From positions 33,882,816 to 33,946,815 of the forward strand of contig CM069606.1 in the NCBI GenBank assembly GCA_035771175.1: a DNA stretch of 64,000 nucleotides, given 5' to 3'. This stretch comes from Paratinospora sagittata. Lineage: Eukaryota > Streptophyta > Magnoliopsida > Ranunculales > Menispermaceae. The notes beneath the pieces are model-generated. The model searched no databases. It had not been told where the DNA came from and worked only from the letters and a program-made list of their open reading frames with translations. Below, piece by piece: positions 37,401 to 46,515 of this stretch; position 1 is the stretch's first letter; each line of letters begins with the position of its first letter. The position numbers and the translations under genes were made by a program.

Positions 37401-38512
37401 TCAAAGCACTTGGAAGACCTTTGGAACAATTATCTCTTGCTGAAATTTTCCAGCAACTTGTTGAAGCAATTGAAAGAAATTGTGAGTTACGCAAGATTAT
37501 TTCAGAATCTCAGACAACCTCTTTCTATACATCAAATGTCTGTGATAAAAAATATCTTGAGATTGGATGCAAAGCCAATTGTCACTGTTCTCCTCACAAG
37601 AAGAAGAAATCTTCTAAATTATGGAAATTCCATAAAAAGAATCCTCAAAAGTTTTCAAAGTTCTCCAAACGACAACGTTGGAAGAAAAAGCGTCATCTTC
37701 GTTATTTTAAACGCCGAACTTCACCCTCTACGAATACTCGGTGTTATATATGCAAAAAGCCTGGACATTTTGCCAAACAATGTCCTGACAAGACTAAGAA
37801 AGGCCAGCATCTTATTCAACAGATTCAACATTCTTATTCTCTCCAAGACAATCAAGATATTGAGTCTGTATTTTCTGAACAAGACTCTCCAAATGATGAC
37901 ACCCTCTTTGTTTATCACGAAGTTTTTTCTGATAATGAGGATCCTATTTCTTCTTCAAATGATGATGATTATATTGGAATGATAAAGCCATATCATCCTC
38001 CGACTCTGACTACCTCTCATGTTATGCCCTATGCAGCAATCTCTGTATTACCTACCAAATTTGATAATCCTATCAAGGTAATTGGTTATTTCGATACGGG
38101 TGCTTTTAAAAGTATGATGAATCCCCGCATCCTCCCGGATCATTTTTGGAAATCTCATACTGAATCATTCAAAGCTGCTAATAATGAGATTTTTCAGACT
38201 CATCTGATTACTGCTCGGAAGATTGGTCTTAAATTCTTCCCTAATCTCATTATCTGGACTCATATACTTGGATGTGATCTTCCCGATAAGGATATCTTAT
38301 TTGGAATGGATCTTTATTCAAAATCCAGGCTCAGAATTCTACCTCATGGAATTTCTTACAAAAATCAAACCCTTCCATATACAACTATCCCTAAGTTGTA
38401 TACTATTCAAGATATTCCTGCAGTTCCTACTTACCAGGATAAGCTCAAGTCATGCTTCAGTGAATCCCACAAGACTTTTGCCCATCAGCATCCTCTATGG
38501 ACGAATTCTTAA
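34439..38512 (+). CDS. Caulimovirid polyprotein N-part: movement protein, coat protein, protease
   Basis: 1,357 codons without a stop. The start chosen is the first ATG in frame (TCCATGG context); the frame is open upstream to 34310 but has no ATG. Approximate residues: 60-300, movement protein of the 30K superfamily, which would widen plasmodesmata for spread; 505-592, a predicted coiled coil; 594-735, proline-rich linker; 840-1000, coat protein core, followed by a Lys/Arg-rich segment; about 1101-1115, a CCHC zinc knuckle (CYICKKPGHFAKQC); about 1218, an aspartic protease with FDTGA at the active site. It ends at a TAA (38510-38512), and sequence in the same frame continues into RT. In relatives these parts are usually joined to RT, so the TAA is probably a decay mutation, though a natural boundary cannot be excluded. 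Confidence 0.85.
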   Translation: MEPFGDSPPSSSTSDPSPILKSSSFNFSSLPESCIKQASKIDDLVEVTHIPADSKVSETILPLLNPYWLFTKKSQSFTTSVKKLISRKSPPIKEYIQSTALTHCTLESTMQEQYVTLEFEPSFIRHWLAHGYTHIHMGAIRLVLSYHGRGDLPMSARIALLDTNLLSYEHACIGTVITTLSHGSMVFTITPDFNVSLKDPTLPTRFKVQIQFSGVQHRQDSVMATLHHQMAFRLQDHAIHLRTQKPTGTIMAFVHDNDVPTIVQIPKQIPQKELREILPLTWFTNYEHFLKRSEPVTSTLCPLMKKQADGAVKITFGSLQQSTESLPVHHSMMIQPVSHYDLSDKGNPPLHFFGTDGHLVYHSHVDGHFIWDCAPEMCKPGCTCEEEFEYEAWFDDLDSQYGDLSNHRKIKKKKKIPVFSSCRSSPKRHQEPPAPPAAPMVPPCYPIGSYDQDFPPLTRVTDPTHQTTAKPFIPLNEIRSDGSPKPLTSAEEVLNWQTKNAIVQNGYLQQIDQHLINLTTTMASLVQNTDIQAAISQKYYTELQTKIQELDTLLRYYIQNNITGPNFDAAEHEIRQLKEQLSYVLHDLQKLQPPTTPVFPEAYPMSLVRSSFPSQPSQSSYSFLPPPVPKTDRQSVLLNTLILASKSPAPKPPVIPFSTPSVVTFPQPVQPPVTTPPRPRGPRPVFGDKGKAPMPSSPFVPITTSSPSFKPTVGPLQPPQTQPPPSHPIIPYDEFPHISPIDDLDRFESLSLGTSDTESDHPTDVSSDPAMSDLSATDSYLIDISALNQIHMADDPSSSQNQPQAYDEEVNMRDATHQSQAQDQVNNPQQFFSRNGNGPWFSLDDVPYEQWRSKIISWAAWMSNQMIAERTSNAVISDFISRCTGFVRDWFSSLGEYRMLQLTQISLTDFYNVLIREFIGDAATLEKKYKQEYFTMKCCSLRKKDLYRHYTRMLQRYHLLGGYDKTDLKHTFIASLPKEIHPELNRLLKALGRPLEQLSLAEIFQQLVEAIERNCELRKIISESQTTSFYTSNVCDKKYLEIGCKANCHCSPHKKKKSSKLWKFHKKNPQKFSKFSKRQRWKKKRHLRYFKRRTSPSTNTRCYICKKPGHFAKQCPDKTKKGQHLIQQIQHSYSLQDNQDIESVFSEQDSPNDDTLFVYHEVFSDNEDPISSSNDDDYIGMIKPYHPPTLTTSHVMPYAAISVLPTKFDNPIKVIGYFDTGAFKSMMNPRILPDHFWKSHTESFKAANNEIFQTHLITARKIGLKFFPNLIIWTHILGCDLPDKDILFGMDLYSKSRLRILPHGISYKNQTLPYTTIPKLYTIQDIPAVPTYQDKLKSCFSESHKTFAHQHPLWTNS

Positions 38513-39263
38513 TTTTATGTCCATCTCCCATTCAAGCTGAATGAAGACATCAATCCAACAAAGGCTATTCACCCTGGAATGCCTCCTGATGAACTTGCCT
38601 TAGCAAGGCAAGAACGTGATGATCTCCTGTCTTAAGGTTTGATTGAACCAACTACTTCCGATTGGGCTTGTCAAGCCTTCTACGTCAATAAACGAGCTGA
38701 ACTCACACGTGGCAAGAAACGATTTGTTATCAATTACAAACCATTGAATATCTTTCTCAAGGATGATAAATTTCCTCTTCCAAAGATATCCTCCCAGCTT
38801 ACCTTACTTTCAGGATCCACCATTTACAGCAAATTTGATCTGAAAGCAGGATTTTGGCAACTGGGTATTCATCCTGACGATAGATCCAAGACAGCTTTCT
38901 GCATTCCCAATGCTCATTACCAATGGACTGTCATGCCCTTTGGTCTCAAGGTTGCACCTTCATTATTTCAGAAAGCTATGACTCGCATTTATGCCTCCAT
39001 ATTATCAACAGCTCTTATATATATTGACGATATCTTACTCTTCTCCAAGACTGAAGCTGCTCATCACCAGCTTATTTCTCAGTTCTTAGATATTACTCAA
39101 CAGCATGGCATCATGCTCTCTGAAAAGAAGAGTATTCTCTGCACATCCGAAATTGATTTCCTTGGTATGAAGTTTTTTAATGGTGTCTATCAACCTGGTT
39201 CTCATATTGCTGTGGAATTACTCCAATTCCCCGACACTCATTTGACAGTTAAACAACTTCAGC
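38513..39263 (+). pseudogene. Caulimovirid reverse transcriptase part, broken
   Basis: In the same frame as the upstream ORF, after a TAA at 38510 and with a second TAA at about 38634. It carries the typical caulimovirid RT blocks: NEDINPTKA near the start, FDLKAGFWQL, MPFGLKVAP, and the catalytic YIDD at about 39023, followed by LGMKFF. The domain would copy pregenomic RNA into DNA. It is interrupted at 39263 by a solo LTR. The open frame that appears to run on to 39430 is LTR sequence. Two stops plus the insertion mean that no functional enzyme can be made from this copy as it stands. Confidence 0.85.
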
Positions 39264-39985
39264 TGTGGCGACCCCGCGCCCCGGACCACCAATCCCACAG
39301 GGAATGGCATGCGGAATGCCGGGGCGGGACGCCCGGCGTAGGCATCTCCGACCACTCCTCAACTCCCGTGAGGTGGTTGAGACCCTACGAGCCTTATCTC
39401 AAACAACGACATAATATCAAAAGGTACTAAACAAAACTACCCACTGTATTAATCATCAAAGACGAGATAATCCATAAAAATGAACCATAAATAAAATCAT
39501 AATTCCTACAGTCCATTAAAAATTGACATACACATAAAGTCCAAAATTGTGGGTACAAATAAAAAAAAACGTCATGTGCCCACATGGTCTATCTAGCAAG
39601 TCCCAACTCACCCATACTAAAATGTGGTAAGTATTATAATTACATAATCCAAAATATAATACTTCATAATATAAAACACAATTCAATCAAAATGCCTCTC
39701 AACTCACATAGAGGACTTGGATTCTCTCGCAGGCAAGGCCCTCAAGATATGACTACTCCCTTGCCCTTATTCGGGACAGAAGGACCTGAAAGAGGAAAAT
39801 GAGGGTGAGCCAACGATGCCCAGTGAATAGAATTCAAATATGCTATCAATACTCATCAATAAAAAACCATGTATGCATGTCAATGTGTAGCATGATTAAA
39901 AGCTCATAACATATAGATATCAAGCATTTATAATAAGTTCGATGCAAGTAAAAGCTTATCAATTTGAATCCACATTCCACATGCC

Positions 39986-40150
39986 TTGGGTTACTAGTAC
40001 ACGTCTATTTCACCGTGCCGTTGATCCCAATCATGTTTATTTGGGTTACTAGTACACGTCTATTTCACCGTGCCGTTGATCCCAATCATTTTTATTTGGG
40101 TTACTAGTACACGTCTATTTCACCGTGCCGTTGATCCCAATCATTTCCTT
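39986..40150. repeat. Three tandem 55-bp repeats inside the solo LTR
   Basis: Units start at 39986, 40041 and 40096 with TTGGGTTACTAGTACACGTC and end near CCCAATCAT. The three are almost identical, so the expansion is recent. Confidence 0.85.
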
Positions 40151-41689
40151 TCTTAAAACCCTCTTATAACAAGGTTAAGTCCCCCTATTAGCCAGATAGA
40201 TGGGTCCAACCAAAGTCATAAGGTTTTCTCAAATCAATGCATCATTCAAAACATTAGAACACATTCATGCTTTCAACATACAATATATATAAGTGATATG
40301 ATGACATAAATGATATAATCATAAGTGAAGTCTACTCACAACCAAGCCTCGCGAGAGTATTTAACCACACACGACCACCAAACCGAATCAACCCAATCAA
40401 GATCCTGAAACATACATCAATATCCTACCATACATCAATTTCTATGCTCAATCACATAGACATTACACATCAACCCTAAATCAGCCCCACATATAAACAA
40501 TAGGCCTAAATCCCATCTAATCCCATCATTCAACTCAAATCACATGACTTAGGCCTCTAATGCATAGTTCTCATACATAAACCATTCTATTAATAAAAAA
40601 TACAGATTTTCAATTCCTTAGGCATAAACATGCCCAAATTGGGTCACTTGATCACAAGTAGGCCTAACCCATGATATGGTCACAACCACCAAATCAGTAG
40701 CATAATCAACTCTAATCATGCTTAATTAAACATAAGTTGCATCAATTCAATGATTCTAGGCCAAAAGCATCAAAAGCCCTAAAATATGAAATTTTCCATA
40801 CTTAGGCCATATTGTCGATTTACACTAGGTCACCATGTTCAGCCATGTATATCACTGATTTTGCATCATGGGTTCATCAACAATGGCAACTAGGTCAACA
40901 TAGTTGACATGCAAGCTATTTGGAAAGGTCTAAGTTCATATTCTAAATGTAGGTCTAATACAAACAACCCTACCAATTCTTCACATGTATTATTCTGTTC
41001 AGGTGTATTAATCTACCAATAGAAATATATAATCACAAAATCCACCGTATATATTGAAGTATGTGAAGAAACAAACCTTCTGTCCAAACATCAGCCCAAT
41101 CCAACGGTGGACCGAAAAGATATGTATCTTTGATGAACAAGTATCTAATCAGACAGTTTCTCCTTTCCTGCTGCAAATATCCAAACTCAGATGGCTATAT
41201 CACACAAAATACTAAAGGTATAGACATCTCAACCGTTCAGAATACATAAATATCTGTTATAAACGACATACCAAAATTTGATATCCATCCAACGGTAGAT
41301 TGAGGAGATCTGTAAGTTTGACCGAAACGGCACGAGAAACCCAGAAATTCTGACCAGCTTCGTTTAAGAGGTTATATCTCTCAGAAAAAGCCTCTAATTA
41401 AGATCTCCACCGTTCAGAATGTATAAATATCAGTTTTAAACTACGTACCCAAATTTGGTAGCCATCTAACGGTAGACTTAGGATATCTATAAATTTGAGC
41501 GAAACGGTGCGAGAAATCTAGACTTTCCGACCAGCTTTGTTTGAGAGGTTAGATCTCTTAGACGAAACCTCTGATCAAGATCTCCACCGACCAGAATGAA
41601 GGACCATAAGCTACGAATGTGCGGATAAAATTTGAGCTCAATCTGACCGTATATTCCAAAGATCTACCTCTTTGATGGAAACGTCGCAG

Positions 41690-41930
41690 GGATCTTCCTC
41701 CTGCAACTCTCTCCTTCCTTCTCTTCTTCTTTCCTTTCTCTTCTTTTCTTTCTCTTCTTCTTTCCTTTCTCTCCACTCTCCTCTTTCTAGCAATTCCTTG
41801 ATTCCCTCCTTGATTCTCTCCTTGATTCTCCTCCTTGATTCTCTCCTTGATTCTCTCCTTGTTTTCCTCCTTGATTCTCTCCTTGTTTTCCTCCTTGATT
41901 CTCTCCTTGATTCCCTCCACTCATTCTAGC
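41690..41930. repeat. CT-rich tract with CTTGATTCTCTC repeats
   Basis: Polypyrimidine on the plus strand, with many copies of TCCTTGATTCTC and variants at 41800-41925. The Lys/Glu-rich ORF on the other strand (41558-41920) is only this tract translated. Confidence 0.75.
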
Positions 41931-42330
41931 ACTTCCTTGAGGGCATGGGACACTTGTCCACTTTCATGCACCAACCTTCACATGTGTTGGTCTCATACTA
42001 CCCATACTAACCACATGTATTTTAAATGTCCAATCCATTTAATACACCAAATTTTCAATTTCATTTATCCTTTTATTCAATCAATCCTAACCCATATCAA
42101 TTCATGGTTTAATGAGCCCATGCATAAATCATAACATATGCATTATACTTTAATTTAACATGACTCATATAAATTTATGATACATATATTTATATACATT
42201 ATCAAGCATCAACTATACAAACATTAAACAATCATCAAACAAACACCAAACATATCAAGACAACACATAGAGTTTGGGCAAAAATGCAATTGGGTTATGG
42301 GCAAGATGAAATAATTTTCGGGGCGTCACA

Positions 42331-44053
42331 TCAGCAATTTCTCGGTATCATCAATTATCTGCGGATGTTCATCCCTCACATCACTCGACATACATCAGTA
42401 TTATCTTCCCTCTTGAAGAAAAAGCCACCTCCTTGGCAAGATATACATACTGATGCTGTTCAGTTCCTCAAAAAGATTTGTCAGAATCCTCCCCCACTGG
42501 TTATACCTAGTACAGGCTCTCTTATTCTGCAGACTGATGCGTCTGATTATTATTGGGGTGCGGTTCTTCTTGAACGAAAGGATTCCACTGACTCTATTTG
42601 TGGATATCACAGTGGCAAATTTTCCGATTCAGAACTCCATTACCATATCACAATCAAAGAAGTTCTTGCTGTAAAATATGGTATTCTGAAGTTCGCCTTT
42701 TTCTTACGGCCTGCCCAATTTGAAATTCAAATGGATAATTCCTCATTTCCCAAAATGTTGGAATTCCGCAACAAATTTGTGCCCTCTGCTCAACTTCTTC
42801 GTCTCCAGGAATGGTTTACTCAGTTCCAATTTACAGTTAAACATATTCCAGGCACTAAGAATGTTTTGGCTGACTTTCTCTCCAGACCTATTCAGAAACC
42901 TAATGCTCAACAAGTTTCCCTGTTCCAGAATGGTCTTACTTTTCCTTTGTTAATCCAGCCCAATACTATTCATAAACCTAGGCCTGTCCAATTAATTCAT
43001 GCCCATGGCATTTTCCCCCTCATTGGTGCCGTATTCCCTTTTGACTTACCTAAGCCCATAACTGCTCATGAAGTCCATATTTATGCTCAACAACATTTGT
43101 TTGAGTATGCCCATAAATATTTTATGGACTATCCAGCCCATTTATATAATCAACCTAGTCCATTCAATCAGACTAAGCCTTACTTATTTGTATTTCACCT
43201 TCGTCCTGAAATATCTGATAAGTTTTTCTGGTATTTATGGTGTATTTCTTGTTCATACAAAATAGCCTTGGCATTTATACCCTCGGAAATACAACAATAT
43301 TTACATTCACATGCTACATCCCGTTTAGACTGGTGCATGGATCTATTTGCTCCACGACAAACATGGTTACGTCATATTTCTGAGATCTGCCAGCAAAGGC
43401 CTCTTCGCCTTCATGCTATATATATCGGCTACCAGCCATTCTCTGATTCATCCCAAGGACTTGTTGCAGAACATTACCTTCAAGAGTTTCAAACTTACTC
43501 TTGCCATCTTTCAGACACAGTCCTTTCAGGAGTCCGAAGATTTTTAGAAGAAATTAATGGTTCTTCTTCCTCAACTTCTCATACTATTATCGAACCTCAT
43601 GAATTTATTCCTCCAGATCCCCTGGATGATTTACTCTCCAATCTAGCAACCCCTGATGCTCCTCCTCCGCAATTCAGAGACCCTCCAGAAAGATCTCCCA
43701 GTCCTTCTCCACTCAGACAACGTCTCAATGATTCTCCTCTCATTCTTGAAGATCTCTATGACAATCAGCAACAACAGGAGCTAGAATATCAGTACCAGCT
43801 TCGTCAAGATCTTCCTCTCTCTCCTAACTTCAGAGATCCTCCCAGACGAAACCTCAGAAGTGTGAATGATCCACCTCTTTCTCGAGATGAGATCATAGAA
43901 TGCCAGCAAGCCCAGAACTTTGAAGACAATGTTCTCATTGCCTTAGGTCTCCTACCTCCTCCTCCTGTTGACCACCATGAAGACTGGCTCGACAACTTCG
44001 ACACAGGTGACCCTGATGTAGATATGGAAACCCAGTGCGACACTTCACCATGA
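42331..44053 (+). CDS. Caulimovirid RNase H part with long C-terminal extension
   Basis: Open from before the LTR boundary to TGA at 44051-44053. It begins in the RT connection region (NYLRMFIP). RNase H follows with its acidic residues in TDASDYYWG (about 42535), in IKEVLAV (about 42655) and in QMDNSSF (about 42730); this domain removes the RNA template during reverse transcription. From about 42960 there are some 360 further residues: an aromatic-rich, possibly globular part (43060-43530), then a Pro/Ser- and acid-rich disordered tail. I do not recognise the extension. The reading frame would be continuous with the RT part if the LTR and one target-site copy were absent, so this insertion did not itself add a frameshift. 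Confidence 0.8.
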
Positions 44054-44490
44054 ACATTCATCGTTTCTCTCGATATCTAACTGCCTACCTTGCTGACAAC
44101 ACCAACAGTCAAAACAGAGATCGCATACTCACTGCTTACATGGATAACAACCCACATAATCAGTTTCCCCGTCTCCAACGAGAACTCGCTCTCCTCCGAC
44201 TTAGACGATTCCGTGATTCACCCCGAATCATCCAACGCCTCAACAACATAGATCTCTCTGAATCTTCTCCTTCAACAAGATTAACAGTACTCAGCAGAAT
44301 CCACCGTGCTCATCGCATGATCGAACGACAGATGCAACCCTATCTCGCTGACCTCATCGATGACGTCAACATTGCCCAGCAATCATCTCCACCAGCTCAG
44401 CAAGATTCTTCCTCATCTGCTAGCTCGTCCTCACATGTCGTAGACCCCACTGATGTCTCCCACTCACCACAAGAGGACAAATCAACATGA
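44050..44490 (+). CDS. Short basic 3' ORF of the viral copy, ATGA overlap
   Basis: 146 codons. Its ATG (44050-44052) overlaps the TGA of the previous ORF (44051-44053) as ATGA, an arrangement that suits termination-coupled re-initiation. The protein starts MNIHRFSRYL, is rich in Arg, Leu and Gln in the first ~110 residues with likely helices (for example RLQRELALLRLRRFR), and ends in a Ser/Asp-rich tail. I do not recognise it. An RNA-binding or virion-associated role is only a guess from its charge. The frame is intact. Confidence 0.6.
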   Translation: MNIHRFSRYLTAYLADNTNSQNRDRILTAYMDNNPHNQFPRLQRELALLRLRRFRDSPRIIQRLNNIDLSESSPSTRLTVLSRIHRAHRMIERQMQPYLADLIDDVNIAQQSSPPAQQDSSSSASSSSHVVDPTDVSHSPQEDKST

Positions 44491-44834
44491 TGCGTCCACT
44501 TTATGTACAGTGTAAAGCTAAAGCATCTTTGCTTTATGTCTTGTTTGCTTTATGAGTGCTCGTCTTTCCAACTCATAAGCACGTGATCTTATCTTCAGCC
44601 AGCTCAAAGACTACCAGCTGTCTCGGATTCGAAGCCTTCTGAAGTCCGCGGATTTGAAGATGTTTGAAGTCCGTGTTTTGTCTATAAATAAGAGTTGTAT
44701 TTTCATTTGTAAGCATCGAGTCTTCCAGTTTTGGATCTAGTCCTGTAATTTCGTCTTTAACATTAATCTTCCCAGCTTTGTTAGTTGTAGTTGTGTGCCT
44801 TATAGGTGTTTAAAGTCCTAGCACGTCTGTAAAT
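44491..44834 (+). promoter_or_regulatory. Viral promoter-like region at the 3' end of the copy
   Basis: Non-coding, between the last viral ORF and the point where host T-rich repeat resumes. It contains GCACGTGATC (about 44579), repeated TTGAAG/CTGAAGTCCG motifs (44630-44675) and a TATA box (TATAAATA, 44683-44690). This is where caulimovirids keep the pregenomic RNA promoter. About 130 bases of possible transcribed leader follow before the viral sequence ends. No clear AATAAA signal is seen. Confidence 0.55.
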
Positions 44835-46054
44835 AACTATTATTTTCAACAACTAAACCTCTCTTCAATTTTTCAGAAATGATGAACTTTATTTTGCAAC
44901 TTGTTATCAAAAATATTTTAAATTTAATTATCTTTGGAGTTTTTAGATTTGATTTTAAACTTTTTTCTTGTAATTTTATTCATGCTTTGCAATTATAATT
45001 TTCAACAAATCAACCTCTCATCAACTGTCTATGGATGATGGCGTTTATTATTATTATTTACCTATTTTCTTTGCATTTGATTATTTTTACAGTTTATACC
45101 TTTCTCTTTTTGACATTCAATTATATTTAGAGGTTCTAGATTTGATTTTTCAATCCCGTCTGTTTTTGCCTTTTCTTTTGAATGTGTTTCACATTCATAC
45201 CCCATGAGCTTTTTTATGTTTTTTTCCTTTTACCCAAAACTTATGCACATTTGATTATTATTTGGAGTTTTAGATTTCATTTTAAACCCTTTTTTTGCTT
45301 TTTTATACTTTAGAACTATTATTTTCAAGAACTTAACCTCTCTTTAGTCTTTCAAGAACTTTATTTTTTCAACTTTTTATAAAAAAAAATTAATTCTATT
45401 ATCTTTGGAGTTTGTAAACATTTTGTTTTTTGTTATTTAGTGCTTAAGAATTATAATTTTCAACAAATTAATATCTCTTCAATCGTTTTTTACCCATTTT
45501 TCTTTTACATTTGATTATCTTTACACTTTATAACTCTTTCTTTTTCTGTTTCAGAACTTTATAACTCTACTACATCTATTTCTTTTTGAAAATTTTCCAG
45601 TATCCAATTTAATATTTTTGTATCTTAGTATCATTTGACTTTTTGTTCCTTTTGCATTTTTTTCTCAAGGATAGCACTTGTCAAAGTTCATCATTGTGCA
45701 CAAATAAGGACTTACACATGAATAAGAAACTTTTGTACTTCTTGGTATGTCTTCTCAGAAAATATTAATCAAATGGATTTGTGTTAAATAATTTTAGTAG
45801 AGTTTAAATATGTTTGTCACATAATATGAGATTATCCTTTTTTTTTGTAGCGTTGAATTATTATTTAGACTTTTGATTATTTATGTTGACATTGCTTTTA
45901 TTTGCACACTCTTGTTACTATTTCATCTAATATTACTATTTATGGTTTTGTAGCTGCTTGCTTAATTATGTTATTTTTATTTAGTTTCTTAAATAAAATA
46001 ATAATTCTTACTATTTAAAAAATGTTTGTATTTATAATTATAGGATTTTAAGTC
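44835..46054. repeat. T-rich diverged repeats, right half of the Helitron-like region
   Basis: Modules such as AACTATTATTTTCAA...AACCTCTCTTCA and CATTTGATTATTATTTGGAG recur here and in 33660-34026, left of the viral copy. No gene is recognised. The shared modules show that the virus integrated inside this repeat. Confidence 0.6.
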
Positions 46055-46503
46055 ATGGAAGACAAAGCTATAAATGATAAAAGAAAATATGTTTTAAATC
46101 AAGAACAAAAAGAAAATAGAAAAAGACGTCGTGCAGAATCTTATGTTAATCTAACTAAAGAGGAAAAAGAAAGATTGGGATATTGTTGTAGAGAAAAATA
46201 TAAACAACAAAAATTAAATTTGCCAAACGAACCAAAGGAAAAAGTAAGTCATAAGTGCAAAGAGTGATACAAGCAAAAAATAATTTTACAATGTCAAGAA
46301 AGGAAAATGAGTAATAAAAAAGTTGTTGATGTTTTAGTAGACTCAACATTCAATAGAGAGGATTATGTTAATAATGAAGAAGATTATGGTACTCAAATTT
46401 CATTAAACACATATAATGAAAGTAATCAAATTTTCGAAAAGAACAATTTTCAATACATCAATCAAACAACGAAAGAAAGAATACATAAAAAAATATCCAA
46501 GTA
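46055..46503 (+). pseudogene. Fragment resembling the N-terminus of a Helitron Rep/helicase
   Basis: Starts MEDKAINDKRKY. It has a basic block around NRKRRRAESYVNLTKEEKE, typical in style of the N-terminal region of plant Helitron proteins, and a stop at 46265-46267, then continues in a second open stretch (46307-46503). No Rep HUH or helicase motifs are present because the sequence is cut at 46516 by a gypsy LTR. The match is by eye only. Confidence 0.4.
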
Positions 46504-46515
46504 AAAATAAAAATG

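Larger units (their letters stand above)
39264..42330. mobile_element. Solo LTR (3,067 bp, Ty3/gypsy-like) inserted in the viral RT/RNase H region
   Basis: It starts TGTGGCGACCCCGC and ends GGGGCGTCACA, with short complementary ends. A perfect 5-bp duplication, TCAGC, flanks it at 39259-39263 and 42331-42335. No gag or pol remains. The GGTGAGCCAACGATGCCCAG segment (39807-39826) matches the style of other gypsy LTRs in the window. It contains a 55-bp triplicate (39986-40150), two or three related blocks of about 170 bp with the core ATCCAACGGTAGA (41080-41560), and a CT-rich tract (41690-41930). Assignment to Ty3/gypsy is by general look, not by coding sequence. Confidence 0.8.
34027..44834 (+). 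other. Endogenous caulimovirid (plant pararetrovirus) copy, nearly full length
   Basis: About 7.7 kb of viral sequence remains once the inserted LTR is discounted, which is within the size of Caulimoviridae genomes. The gene order is: short hydrophobic ORF, movement protein, coiled coil, coat protein with zinc knuckle, protease, RT, RNase H plus a long extension, short basic ORF, promoter-like region. The T-rich host repeat stops at about 34026 and resumes at about 44835. The order of domains in a large first ORF resembles Petuvirus and Florendovirus; I cannot fix the genus. No primer site TGGTATCAGAGC was found in the viral part, so the junction may have lost it. No integrase is present, as expected, so integration would have been by host repair. 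Confidence 0.85.
32845..46515 (+). mobile_element. Helitron-like element, interrupted by a pararetrovirus copy
   Basis: The candidate 5' end is TCTATACCTATTTATAAAAG after an A, which matches the usual start of plant Helitrons (insertion between A and T). A T-rich, repetitive, non-coding stretch follows (32845-34026) and resumes at 44835-46054 after the viral insertion. The plus-strand ORF at 46055-46267 resembles the basic N-terminus of Helitron Rep/helicase proteins. The rest of the element and its 3' CTRR hairpin end are missing, cut off by the gypsy LTR at 46516. The assignment rests on the end sequence and a short protein match by eye. Confidence 0.4.

Noticed and set aside
39264..39430. 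Apparent C-terminal continuation of the viral RT ORF
   Set aside because: The boundary TGTGGCGACC with the TCAGC duplication shows that this part is LTR sequence, not virus.
41558..41920. 120-codon minus-strand ORF made of KER/EEN repeats
   Set aside because: It is the translation of the CT-rich tract within the solo LTR.
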